Shown here one piece after another: positions 1 through 6,876 of a stretch of 23,939 bases of DNA. The stretch is taken from assembly GCF_019424165.1 (NCBI RefSeq), contig NZ_JAHZAA010000002.1, forward strand, positions 153,116 through 177,054, in the 5' to 3' direction. The DNA is from Desulfovibrio sp. Lineage in GTDB: Bacteria; Desulfobacterota; Desulfovibrionia; Desulfovibrionales; Desulfovibrionaceae. The stretch's first letter is position 1. Each line of letters begins with the position of its first letter. A program made the position numbers and the translations under genes. A model generated the notes under the pieces. It saw only the letters and a program-made list of their open reading frames with translations. It ran no database searches and was not told the DNA's origin.

Positions 1-937
1 TGGGGGTCACCACGGTCTGCCCCTGCGAGAAGGGGCCGGGTTGCGATACCTGTTCGCCTTCCTGCACGGTGATCTGCAAATTGCCGTGGGCCACGGCGGT
101 GCGGGTAATGCGCACATCGCGCCCGAGCACCACTGTGCCTGTTTTTTCGTCCACCACCACCTTGGCGGCGGTGTCGGGGCTTACGTCCAGATTTTCAATG
201 GAGGCCATGAGAGGCACCATGTTGTTGCGGTACTGCGCCGGAATGTCCATAGTGATGGACATGTCGTCTATGGCGCGGGCAAAGGGGCCGCCCATGGCGC
301 CGTTGACGCGCTCGGCGATCTGCTGGGCTGTGCTGAAGTCGGCCGTGCGCAGGTGCAGGGTAAGCTTGTCCTGCTGGTTGAACTCAAACGGAATGCCCCG
401 CTCCACGATGCCCCCGCCGGGGATAATGCCCACAGTGGAAATATTCTTGCTGACGCTGGCCGCCCTGCCCTGGCTGGAAAAACCGCCCACGGTCAGTGAG
501 CCCTGGGCAAGGGTATATATCTTGCCGTCCACGCCTTTAAGAGCTGTTTGCAGCAGCACACCGCCCAAAAGCGATGTGGCGTCGCCCACAGAAGACACGG
601 TAACGTCAAGGCGCGTACCCGGCTTGGCGGATACGGGCATACGGGCCGTCACCATCACCGAGGCTACGTTTTTGGTCTTGAGCGCCGAGGAGTCCACACC
701 GATACCCATCCGGTCCATCATGTTTTTCATGGAACTCAGGGTAAAGACCGCATCCTTCTTGTCTCCCGTGCCTGCCAACCCCACCACAAGGCCGTAGCCG
801 ATGAGCTGGTTGTCACGCACCCCCGAAAAGGAAGCTATATCTTTGATGCGCACGGCCTGCGCGGGCAAGGCCATACTCAGCAGCAGGGCCGCCGTAAATA
901 TCCATAAAACGGGATGGCGCAAGATCGTCAATTTCAT
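1..937 (-). CDS. flgI: Flagellar P-ring protein FlgI (3' end beyond left edge)
   Basis: FlgI forms the P-ring around the flagellar rod in the periplasm of Gram-negative bacteria. The minus-strand reading gives about 312 residues; the family is usually about 365-380, so the C-terminus is cut by the window edge. Residues 1 to about 28 form a signal peptide: basic start, hydrophobic core and a cleavage site after ALPAQA. The mature protein begins VRIKDIASFSGVRDNQLIGYG, followed by GLVVGLAGTGD, the conserved FlgI N-terminus. Further family blocks follow, such as the LLGGVLLQTALKGVDG stretch. The ATG at 935-937 is preceded by a strong AAGGAGA ribosome site 6 bases upstream. It lies downstream of flgM on the same strand but is separated by a 413-bp gap with several hairpins, so it probably has its own promoter. 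The family call is secure. Confidence 0.96.
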   Translation of the reverse strand, partial: MKLTILRHPVLWIFTAALLLSMALPAQAVRIKDIASFSGVRDNQLIGYGLVVGLAGTGDKKDAVFTLSSMKNMMDRMGIGVDSSALKTKNVASVMVTARMPVSAKPGTRLDVTVSSVGDATSLLGGVLLQTALKGVDGKIYTLAQGSLTVGGFSSQGRAASVSKNISTVGIIPGGGIVERGIPFEFNQQDKLTLHLRTADFSTAQQIAERVNGAMGGPFARAIDDMSITMDIPAQYRNNMVPLMASIENLDVSPDTAAKVVVDEKTGTVVLGRDVRITRTAVAHGNLQITVQEGEQVSQPGPFSQGQTVVTP

Positions 938-976
938 GGCGCTGTCTCCTTGCCGGAATACCGGCACTGCCGTTAT

Positions 977-992
977 TGCAGAAAGCATGCCG
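977..992 (-). promoter_or_regulatory. Possible sigma-54 promoter for flgI
   Basis: The minus strand reads CGGCATGCTTTCTGCA, which keeps the invariant GG-N10-GC spacing and most of the TGGCAC-N5-TTGCA consensus of RpoN promoters. It would place the transcript start about 29 bases before the flgI ATG, with a good ribosome site between. RpoN control of basal-body genes is common in polar flagellates. A match this short can occur by chance. Confidence 0.35.
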
Positions 993-1082
993 AAATCGGA
1001 AACCGCTGCACCGCGAGGGCTTGCGAAAAGACAGGACAGAAAATGCGGCAACGCCGCACAACACCGTATGACAAAAGGGAAA

Positions 1083-1106
1083 GGGCCGCCCCGTCAGGAG
1101 CGGCCC
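1083..1106 (-). terminator. Hairpin with T-rich tail on minus strand, upstream of flgI
   Basis: A 7-bp stem (GGGCCGC / GCGGCCC) with a 10-base loop. On the minus strand it is followed by CTTTCCCTTTTG, a broken T tract. It lies between flgM and flgI and could be a second-line terminator that isolates flgI from flgM transcription. Confidence 0.45.
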
Positions 1107-1116
1107 ACACATATTC

Positions 1117-1263
1117 CGGGCAGAAAGCCCGTTGGTATAGAGCGTTTTCAGGGCAGTCAGATCAGGGACGCTGGCCCGGTCTTGCCCTTGCAGCCAGCGC
1201 AGCCTGCAAAAATAACGGCACGTCTTCAGCCCTGGGCCGGAGGCCCTGCGGGGCAGACGTGCC
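1117..1263. other. Cluster of three inverted repeats in the flgM-flgI gap
   Basis: Three stem-loops lie close together. The first, at 1117-1131, is CGGGC / GCCCG. The second, at 1169-1199, has a 7-bp CGCTGGC stem. The third, at 1217-1263, is a nested hairpin with a 9-bp outer stem (GGCACGTCT / AGACGTGCC), a middle GCCC/GGGC and an inner GGGCC-GGA-GGCCC. No coding frame in the 938-1350 gap looks like a protein. The region may be a structured 3' UTR, a small RNA or a repeat element; the sequence alone does not decide. Confidence 0.5.
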
Positions 1264-1306
1264 ATCGCCTGTTGGCGCTTCTGAAAACCGGAGCGGGGGG
1301 CTGGGC

Positions 1307-1336
1307 AAAAGATATTGCAGACGTCCGGGCAATATC
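1307..1336 (-). terminator. Likely intrinsic terminator of flgM
   Basis: A perfect 8-bp stem, GATATTGC / GCAATATC (1311-1318 and 1329-1336), with a 10-base loop. On the minus strand it is followed at once by TTTT. It begins about 15 bases after the flgM stop codon, as expected for the end of that transcript. The T tract is short. Confidence 0.55.
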
Positions 1337-1350
1337 GCGACAACGCTGCC

Positions 1351-1674
1351 TTAAATGCGGAACAGCCCCGGCTCCTCACGAACAAGACTGGACGCAATAA
1401 GGCGGCTGTCGGGCTTGTAGGTGCCGTTAGCCACCTGAATGCGCAGGGCTTCGACCTTTTCGGCGCGCACGTCCGGGGCGCTCTGGGCCGCGCGGCGGGC
1501 TTCGGTCATGAGCAGGGCATCCTGCGAAACACTGACCGTGTCTCCCTGCCCCGCCTCTTCACCGGCGGTTCCGGCGCGCGGTCTTGCGCGCACATCGTTT
1601 CTGGCTGCGGCGTTCTTTTCCAGACCAGCCGCATAAGGGTCAAAAAAACTGTTTGGCGTATTCTTTATTTCCAT
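1351..1674 (-). CDS. flgM: Anti-sigma-28 factor FlgM
   Basis: FlgM binds and holds the flagellar sigma factor FliA (sigma-28) until the hook-basal body is finished and FlgM is exported. The protein is 107 residues, normal for the family. The N-terminal half is low in order and charged. The C-terminal half carries the sigma-binding region: EKVEALRIQVANGTY, then PDSRLIASSLVREE, the classic FlgM signature of an IR.I..G.Y sequence followed by a helix. The chosen start is the ATG at 1672-1674, giving MEIKNTPNSF, because a GGAG ribosome site lies 8 bases upstream; the reading frame stays open further upstream but without support. The gene follows a hypothetical gene by 43 bases and very probably shares its sigma-28-type promoter. 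Confidence 0.93.
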   Translation of the reverse strand: MEIKNTPNSFFDPYAAGLEKNAAARNDVRARPRAGTAGEEAGQGDTVSVSQDALLMTEARRAAQSAPDVRAEKVEALRIQVANGTYKPDSRLIASSLVREEPGLFRI

Positions 1675-1717
1675 ACACTTTACTCCACTGGCGGCACGTT
1701 CGGGCCGCTCCGTGCAA

Positions 1718-2167
1718 TCAGCCGCGCTGGTCCGTTTCGCGCGGCGGCTCTTCAAGCATGCTCTTGTCTACCTGCTCACGAATGATGCGCCACAAGGCAT
1801 GCCGGGTGTTGCGCTGCACGTCTTCTGACAGGGGTTCCATACCATCCGGCCCCTCGCCCACAATATGCAGCCTCTGGCCGGGCGGATAGGTGAAAAACAC
1901 CTCTTGCCCCACTTCCTTGCCCAGTTCCTTGCGGATATTTTCCACCACCGGGTTGTCGCTGCCGGTGAATATAAGCGTTTCGTACAGTTCACGGGCGACT
2001 TTTTCCACACAGGCCCGCCTGTGGGCAGCGGGGTCCGGATCATGCGGGTCTTCACCCAGAGAAAGGCGCCTGCGTACGCGAAAACGCGCAAGACGCCGGG
2101 CAGCCAGCAGTTGCTGCTCGTACCCCTGAAGCATCATGCGCAGTTTTGCAGAATTGGCGTCGGGCAT
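1718..2167 (-). CDS. Conserved hypothetical protein in the flgM operon
   Basis: I do not recognise this 149-residue protein. It starts MPDANSAKLRMML, is rich in charged residues, and has no signal peptide or membrane segment. The N-terminal 35 residues look helical and very basic (RRLARFRVRRR). The centre has a helical run with a VENIRKELGKEVGQEV motif. Next comes a short beta-like FFTYPPGQRLHIV segment, and the protein ends in an acidic, polar helix and tail. It lies 43 bases upstream of flgM on the same strand, and a sigma-28-type promoter lies just before it, so a late flagellar role is inferred. The start is the ATG at 2165-2167, with AAGGA 11 bases upstream, a slightly long spacing. The frame is open further upstream but that part crosses the promoter and has skewed composition. 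Confidence 0.8.
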   Translation of the reverse strand: MPDANSAKLRMMLQGYEQQLLAARRLARFRVRRRLSLGEDPHDPDPAAHRRACVEKVARELYETLIFTGSDNPVVENIRKELGKEVGQEVFFTYPPGQRLHIVGEGPDGMEPLSEDVQRNTRHALWRIIREQVDKSMLEEPPRETDQRG

Positions 2168-2189
2168 GCATGTATCCGTCCTTGCTGTC

Positions 2190-2216
2190 TGTTCGGACGG
2201 GCCTGAAAAAACTTTA
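2190..2216 (-). promoter_or_regulatory. Sigma-28 (FliA) type promoter for the flgM operon
   Basis: The minus strand reads TAAAGTTT at 2216-2209, 11 bases of spacer, then TCCGAACA at 2197-2190. The enteric FliA consensus is TAAAGTTT-N11-GCCGATAA, so the -35 part matches fully, the spacing is exact and the -10 keeps CCGA and the final A. Transcription would start near 2184, just before the ribosome site of the hypothetical gene that precedes flgM. A FliA promoter for flgM matches known flagellar logic, in which flgM is also a late gene. Confidence 0.7.
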
Positions 2217-2236
2217 GACTTTTCTGTTCCGAACAT

Positions 2237-2262
2237 CCCGGAGCATCCTTTCCTGCTCCGGG
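2237..2262. other. Perfect 9-bp inverted repeat upstream of the flgM operon
   Basis: CCCGGAGCA and TGCTCCGGG are separated by 8 bases. There is no T tract on either side. It lies 20 bases upstream of the sigma-28 -35 box, so it may block read-through from the MFS gene (Rho-assisted or imperfect terminator) or bind a regulator. Confidence 0.5.
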
Positions 2263-2422
2263 CGGCAAAAGAGCGCAGCGGCACGCGCAGGCTCCCGGCA
2301 CAAGGCCCCGGCACTGCACCGGATTTACGGAAAAAGCAGCCGACATGCGACGACGCTGCCCCGGGCCGCACTACCCGCCGAAAAATCATGACTACAGAAT
2401 ATTCAGATCCAGGTGCAACGCG

Positions 2423-3802
2423 TCAGTTGCGGTTACGGGCCAGCACGCAGCCCACGGCCAGCAGGTTGAGCACGCCGAAGACAATCAGGTCCAGATGCAT
2501 GCTCTTCATGAAGGCGTCCACCGTATCCGGCCCCGCAGGCCTGTCGCCGAGAAAAAATCCGAGCGTCAGGGTAATGACCGCCATATTCACAAGCTGCCCG
2601 GCCGTGCGCACCGCTCCGGTAAGGCCCGAGGCCTGTCCCACATGTTCCGGCCCGGCGCTTTCAAGAATAATGGTGGTATTGGGCAGGGCAAAAAGGCTTA
2701 TGCCCACGCCAAGCAGCCCCTGGGCCGCCAGCAGTACGCCGATGGGCGAATCCACCTCAAGAAAGGCCGAAACCAGCAGCCCCAGGCCGCACAGCCCCAC
2801 CCCCACGGCGCTCACATGGCCGGGATTGAACCTGAGGCACAGGCGGGCGGCCACCGGCGTAGTCAGGGCCTGCACCACGGACTGAAGGGCAAGAAACATT
2901 CCGGCCTGCTGCACTGTCATGCCCAGGCCAAACTGTAAATAAAGGCTGAAGAAAAAAAGTATGCCGAAAAATGAGCTGTAGTTGATGAAGGCTGCCAGTG
3001 AGGACAGGGCAAAAACCCTGTTGCGGGCCAGCATGCGGACATCAAGGATGGGAAACTCGCTGCGCAGTTCCTTGATGCAGAAAATGACCATAAGCACCAC
3101 AAAAGCGCCTAGCAGACAGCCCGCCATGACAGGATACCCCGCCAGCTCCGACGAACCGAAAGTAAGCGCCGTCATGGCCAGCCCGTAGATAAAACAGCCT
3201 GTCCAGTCAAAGGGCCGCCCCTTGGCGGTACGCCAGTCCAGCTTGACGAAATACTTCATGAGCAGCAGAACGCCCACAGAGGTCAGGGCGTTGCCCCAGA
3301 AAAGCCAGCGCCAGCCAAGCCAACCCGCCACAAAACCCGCCACGGGGGGGCCGCAGGCAATACCGGCGTACACGGCTGCGCCGCTGTAACCAAGGTAGAT
3401 GGGGCGTTTTTCTGCCGGCGCGGCCGAGGCCAGCAGCGCCAGCCCACAGGCGTTGAACATGGCCCCGCCCATTCCCTGCACAAGGCGCAGGCCCAGAAAG
3501 AACTCCACTGAAGTGACAAAGCCCAGCAAAGCCCCGCTGATCCCGAAAATAATCGTACCCAGAATAAAAATGCGCCGGTAGCCCCAGATATCGCCAAGGC
3601 TGCCGCTGGCAAGCTGAAACACCGCCAGCCCCATGGCGTAAAAAGCGCCCATAAGCCCCAGTTCACGCACGCTGGCATTGAGGCTTTCGCCAATGGGCGG
3701 CAAAACAGCGTTCACGCCCGCCATCATGAAGGGCATGCAGAACAGGGAGGTACAAACCGCAATCAGCAGCCAGCCATGGCCTTTTTCGATAGATGAAGAC
3801 AT
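2423..3802 (-). CDS. MFS exporter, DHA2 (14-helix) drug:H+ antiporter type
   Basis: A 459-residue inner-membrane protein made almost wholly of hydrophobic helices, of the length and pattern of 14-helix DHA2 transporters (QacA/EmrB class). Family marks are visible. Motif A, GSLGDIWGYRRIF, lies in the loop between helices 2 and 3. The RLVQGMGGAMF motif of helix 4 follows. The antiport motif C region, YAGIACGPPVAGFVAG, is in helix 5. The likely role is export of drugs or small metabolites driven by the proton gradient; the substrate cannot be read from sequence. The ATG at 3800-3802 gives MSSSIEKGHG but has no clear ribosome site, so translation may be weak. It sits between metF and the flgM operon, all on the minus strand. 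Confidence 0.88.
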   Translation of the reverse strand: MSSSIEKGHGWLLIAVCTSLFCMPFMMAGVNAVLPPIGESLNASVRELGLMGAFYAMGLAVFQLASGSLGDIWGYRRIFILGTIIFGISGALLGFVTSVEFFLGLRLVQGMGGAMFNACGLALLASAAPAEKRPIYLGYSGAAVYAGIACGPPVAGFVAGWLGWRWLFWGNALTSVGVLLLMKYFVKLDWRTAKGRPFDWTGCFIYGLAMTALTFGSSELAGYPVMAGCLLGAFVVLMVIFCIKELRSEFPILDVRMLARNRVFALSSLAAFINYSSFFGILFFFSLYLQFGLGMTVQQAGMFLALQSVVQALTTPVAARLCLRFNPGHVSAVGVGLCGLGLLVSAFLEVDSPIGVLLAAQGLLGVGISLFALPNTTIILESAGPEHVGQASGLTGAVRTAGQLVNMAVITLTLGFFLGDRPAGPDTVDAFMKSMHLDLIVFGVLNLLAVGCVLARNRN

Positions 3803-3887
3803 AGCGGCACACTAGCGCCGGGCACGGACAAGGTCAATACGGCCGGGGGTTTGGCCCGAAGCCCGCCCGCACCTGCACACGCCTGAA

Positions 3888-3912
3888 GCAAAAAGCGCAA
3901 GGGGGGGCGCTT
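3888..3912 (-). terminator. Possible terminator of metF
   Basis: On the minus strand AAGCGC and GCGCTT pair around a C-rich loop and run into TTTGC. It lies about 45 bases after the metF stop. The stem is only 6 bp; the loop contains a 7-base C run (G7 on the plus strand at 3901-3907). Confidence 0.5.
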
Positions 3913-3957
3913 CTGTCCGCGCGGGCAGGGCCGCAGCAGGCCACGGGCAGGGCCATG

Positions 3958-4857
3958 TCAGGCTGCGGGCAGCGTCACGTCTGCCCCGAGCAGGCCGGAC
4001 TCCTGCGCAAGCCGCAGGCACATATCGGCCTTGTTCAGGGTGTACAGGTGAATACCCGGAGCGCCGTTATCCAGCAAAAAACGTATCTGACGCACGGCAA
4101 ATTCCAGCCCCACCTCGCGCACGGCCTCTACCCCGCCCTTTTCATCGGCCTTTTCAAGGTCAAGGTAGAGCTTGCCGGGAATATTGGCCCCGCACAGCGC
4201 AAGCACCCGCCTCAGCGAGGCAAAGCTCTGTATGGGCAAAATGCCGGGAATCACGGGCGTGTGAATGCCCTGACCGCGCAGATGTTCCAGCAGGTCGGCA
4301 TATTCACGGGCATCGAAAAAAAGCTGCGTCACGGCAAAGTCCGCGCCGCTGCGCATTTTGTCAGCGGTATGGCGGCGGTCCTGCGAAATGGAGGTGGACT
4401 CGGGATGCGGCGCGGGATAGGCCGCCACGCCAATACCCATATAGGGCTGCTGGCGACGGGCAAACGTCACCAGATCAGACGCATGCCGGAAGCGGCAGTT
4501 ACTCCAGTCCCAGTCTTCTCCGGCGGGCGGATCGCCGCGAAGAGCCAGCACGTTGTCCACACCGGCGGCCCTCAACTCGGAAAGATAGGTGGAGATGGTC
4601 TCGGGGTCGGCCCCCACACAGGTAAGGTGGGCCATGGTGTTCAGGCCGCGCCGCGCAAGCTCGGTCGTCACGGCCAGCGTGTTGCGCTGCTTGCCGCCCC
4701 CCGCACCATACGTTACGGAAGCGAACAGGGGCGCCAGGGGGCGCAGCCGCTCAACAGTTTCAAAAAAAGCGGGCAGATTGGCCTCATCCGCCGGAGGAAA
4801 AAACTCCAGCGAGAAGAAAGGTCTCTGGGCGGCGCGGATGCTGTCTCCGATATGCAT
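3958..4857 (-). CDS. metF: Methylenetetrahydrofolate reductase MetF
   Basis: MetF reduces 5,10-methylene-tetrahydrofolate to 5-methyl-tetrahydrofolate, the methyl donor for methionine synthesis. The 299-residue length is normal for the bacterial single-domain enzyme, a FAD-binding TIM barrel. Family marks in order: FFSLEFFPPADE at the N-terminus with the conserved Glu; FASVTYGAGG; the TMAHLTCVG strand; NVLALRGDPP, the FAD-site motif; QLFFDAREY; and VIPGILPIQS near residue 200. The ATG at 4855-4857 has an AAGGAG ribosome site. A strong sigma-70 promoter with an embedded palindrome lies 57 bases or more upstream, so the gene is probably repressed by a methionine-cycle regulator. It stands alone; no other methionine gene is in the window. 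Confidence 0.97.
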   Translation of the reverse strand: MHIGDSIRAAQRPFFSLEFFPPADEANLPAFFETVERLRPLAPLFASVTYGAGGGKQRNTLAVTTELARRGLNTMAHLTCVGADPETISTYLSELRAAGVDNVLALRGDPPAGEDWDWSNCRFRHASDLVTFARRQQPYMGIGVAAYPAPHPESTSISQDRRHTADKMRSGADFAVTQLFFDAREYADLLEHLRGQGIHTPVIPGILPIQSFASLRRVLALCGANIPGKLYLDLEKADEKGGVEAVREVGLEFAVRQIRFLLDNGAPGIHLYTLNKADMCLRLAQESGLLGADVTLPAA

Positions 4858-4913
4858 GCGGCAACTCCTTATGGCAGCAGGTACGACCCATACGGGTCCG
4901 GATCCATTTTATG

Positions 4914-4941
4914 TTTATATCAAGATAAGCTGATATGTCAA
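4914..4941 (-). promoter_or_regulatory. Sigma-70 promoter of metF
   Basis: The minus strand has TTGACA (4941-4936), a 16-base spacer and TATAAA (4919-4914). Both boxes are close to consensus. The predicted start gives a leader of about 50 bases, which contains a small GACCC / GGGTC hairpin but no SAM-riboswitch-like structure that I can recognise. Confidence 0.75.
4917..4936. promoter_or_regulatory. Palindromic operator overlapping the metF promoter
   Basis: ATATCA and TGATAT form a perfect 6-bp inverted repeat with 8 bases between. It fills the metF spacer and touches both the -35 and -10 boxes, the classic place for a repressor. In Desulfovibrio, methionine genes are known to be controlled by SahR, an ArsR-family repressor that senses S-adenosylhomocysteine; assigning this site to SahR is inference. 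Confidence 0.55.
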
Positions 4942-5171
4942 GAAAAAAAGCCTCACGCCCTTGCCAAATGCCACACTTGGTCGTAATGCAGGGGCAAGAG
5001 CGCCTGCGCCGCAGCGCCTTCCCGGCCGCAAACCGGAAAAACCACTACTACTCCGGAATATTGCACTATACAGCAGACCGTAGGCAGCATGCCGGCTCCG
5101 CAACCGCCCCGACAGCGGCGATGCCATACCAGCAGATGCACAGCCACGGCCCACAGCCATGATGCATAGCC

Positions 5172-6476
5172 ATGACGCACAGAACTGACCTTTATATTGC
5201 CGGACAGCCTGCGCCCGCCACCCCAGGCGGCACATGTTCCACCGGAACGGGCTGCGCCCGTACATGGCCCCGCGCCGCACGCGTTTTTCTGGCGAACTGC
5301 CTGTTTGTCTGCTGTCTGGCAGCCTTTTGGCAGGCCGCCGAGGCAGCGGACACCCGTTCGCCGGCCCGGCCCGACGCCCGCCCCGCCGCCACAGTGGACG
5401 CCGCCGCTGCTTCCCCCGTCGAAACAGCAGCCCCTTCCGACGAACATACCACCAATCCCCCGCCTCCCGCTCCCGGTGTGGCAGCACAGGCTCCTTCCGC
5501 CGCCGGGGTTGATGAACTGGGCAAGCCCGCGTGGCGGCAACTGGAACCCGGCCTTGACTTCGGAGAATTTCAACTGACAGACAGCGAAGCCCTGCTGACA
5601 GCCCTGCGCATTGATCCGGCCCACTTTGACTTCATCCTCTGCGCCCGCTCGCAGGATGGCGGCGCCCTGCGCTCGCTGAACCAGTGGGCCGAGCAGTATG
5701 GCCTCACCGCGGCCATCAACGCCAGCATGTACCTGCCGGACGGCATCACAAGCACGGGCTACATGCGTCAGAACGGACACTACAATAACAAGCGCATCGT
5801 GCAGCGCTTCGGCGCGTTTTTCGTGGCCGGGCCGGACAACCCGGAACTGCCGGGAGCCGCCATTGTGGACCGCGACGACCCGCAATGGGAACAGCGCATC
5901 AGCCAGTACCACCTTGTCATACAGAATTACCGCATGACCAGCGCCGACAGGCGCATCCTGTGGTCGCCCGGCGGCCCGCACTACTCCATTTCCGCTGTGG
6001 CGCAAGACGGCGACGGCCGCATTCTCTTTCTGCACTGCCGTCAGCCAGTGGAGGCCTACGCCTTTGCCCAGCAACTGCTGCACCTGCCCCTTAACGTGCG
6101 CACCGTCATGTATGTGGAAGGCGGCGGTCAGGCCGGGCTGCTGGTGCGCTCGGCCGACTGGAAACACGAACTTGCGGGGCTGAGCGCCGCCGGGCTGCTG
6201 GTCACCGGCGACCTGCGCGCCCAACTGCCCAACGTGCTGGGAGCCGTGCGCAAGGCTGCTACAAAAAACGAGGCCGCCACGCCGCCCGCAGATATCCCCA
6301 CAGATACTTCTACAGATACTTCCGCAGCCACGCCTGCCGCCCTGACTCCGCCCGCCCGCTCCGACGGCTTCGACAGCTCTGACCTTACAGAGGAGAGGCC
6401 AAAGCCGCCTGCGGCCCTTCCTTCGCCCGAAGAACCTGCCGGGCAAAAGGCTCCGCCACAAACGGAAAACAATTAA
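5172..6476 (+). CDS. Exported phosphodiester glycosidase (NAGPA/DUF2233) family protein
   Basis: A 434-residue protein. Residues about 36-60 form a hydrophobic segment ending AEAADT, a likely signal peptide with an unusually long (about 35-residue) N-terminal part. Residues about 60-115 are an Ala/Pro/Thr-rich linker. The domain, about 116-350, has NAGPA-family marks: LEPGLDFGEFQL, then a TAAINASMY motif, GHYNNKRIVQRFGAFF, and the glycine-rich MYVEGGGQAGLLV near the end. The C-terminal 80 residues are again low-complexity with a repeated DTSTDTS stretch. The family includes the lysosomal uncovering enzyme and bacterial wall or polysaccharide enzymes; the substrate here is unknown. The ATG at 5172 is the first possible start after an in-frame stop, but no ribosome site is evident. 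The gene stands alone on the plus strand. Confidence 0.85.
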   Translation: MTHRTDLYIAGQPAPATPGGTCSTGTGCARTWPRAARVFLANCLFVCCLAAFWQAAEAADTRSPARPDARPAATVDAAAASPVETAAPSDEHTTNPPPPAPGVAAQAPSAAGVDELGKPAWRQLEPGLDFGEFQLTDSEALLTALRIDPAHFDFILCARSQDGGALRSLNQWAEQYGLTAAINASMYLPDGITSTGYMRQNGHYNNKRIVQRFGAFFVAGPDNPELPGAAIVDRDDPQWEQRISQYHLVIQNYRMTSADRRILWSPGGPHYSISAVAQDGDGRILFLHCRQPVEAYAFAQQLLHLPLNVRTVMYVEGGGQAGLLVRSADWKHELAGLSAAGLLVTGDLRAQLPNVLGAVRKAATKNEAATPPADIPTDTSTDTSAATPAALTPPARSDGFDSSDLTEERPKPPAALPSPEEPAGQKAPPQTENN

Positions 6477-6497
6477 AGTTTTTACTTTCACCATCGC

Positions 6498-6517
6498 CCT
6501 GCCGCCTGTCCGGCAGG
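6498..6517. other. Stem-loop after the NAGPA-family gene
   Basis: CCTGCCG and CGGCAGG pair around a 6-base loop 22 bases after the stop codon. There is no adjacent T tract; an isolated T8 run lies about 25 bases further on. It may help end or protect the transcript. The rest of 6518-6690 shows nothing I can name. Confidence 0.35.
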
Positions 6518-6699
6518 CAACCACTGCGAAGGCGTAACCACTTTTTTTTGGTACCGTTACACGCCAGCGTAAGCTCCACAAAAACTTTGCAGGTATATAT
6601 TCGCAAAGCTGTAATGCCCTAGTCATAACCGAAATAAAATGGCATAGTGAAACCGGTCTGACCGGGAAAGCTTTGCGGCTCGCCCCGCATCCGTATTAT

Positions 6700-6714
6700 T
6701 GATAATAATTATTG
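6700..6714. promoter_or_regulatory. Fur/PerR-like box upstream of dfx
   Basis: TGATAATAATTATTG matches the 7-1-7 inverted repeat TGATAATnATTATCA, shared by Fur-family metalloregulators, at all but one or two positions. It lies in an AT-rich island about 160 bp before the desulfoferrodoxin gene. Fur and PerR sites are hard to tell apart by sequence. Control of an oxidative-stress operon by iron or peroxide sensing is reasonable but inferred. Confidence 0.55.
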
Positions 6715-6757
6715 ATTCTCATAAAAAAGACTTTACTTTGGTCAGGACTTCTTACAC

Positions 6758-6766
6758 AATAATTAT
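6758..6766. promoter_or_regulatory. Second AATAATTAT element upstream of dfx
   Basis: The core AATAATTAT of the box at 6704-6712 recurs exactly 54 bp downstream, followed by CGG so that the minus strand reads CCGATAATTATTG, a Fur-like half site. Paired sites could bracket the dfx promoter. No sigma-70 promoter with two good boxes stands out between them. Confidence 0.35.
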
Positions 6767-6876
6767 CGGTATCCGGGGCTACAGGGGCATCCGCGCAACT
6801 GCGTGCCTACCGCCCGGGCTGCCCCGGCGGCAACCTAAATCAAGGCCCATGCCGGCCAAAAGCAAGTGAGGAAACC

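Noticed and set aside
4858..4913. Search for a SAM riboswitch in the metF leader
   Set aside because: The leader is only about 50 bases and has just one small hairpin, too short for known SAM riboswitches.
3955..4986. A 343-codon plus-strand frame opposite metF
   Set aside because: metF is certain on the other strand; this frame also crosses the metF promoter.
4953..6626. A 557-codon open frame on the minus strand opposite the NAGPA-family gene
   Set aside because: It is antisense to a gene with clear domain motifs. The translation is Gly/Arg/Cys-rich with no family features, as expected of a GC-rich shadow frame.
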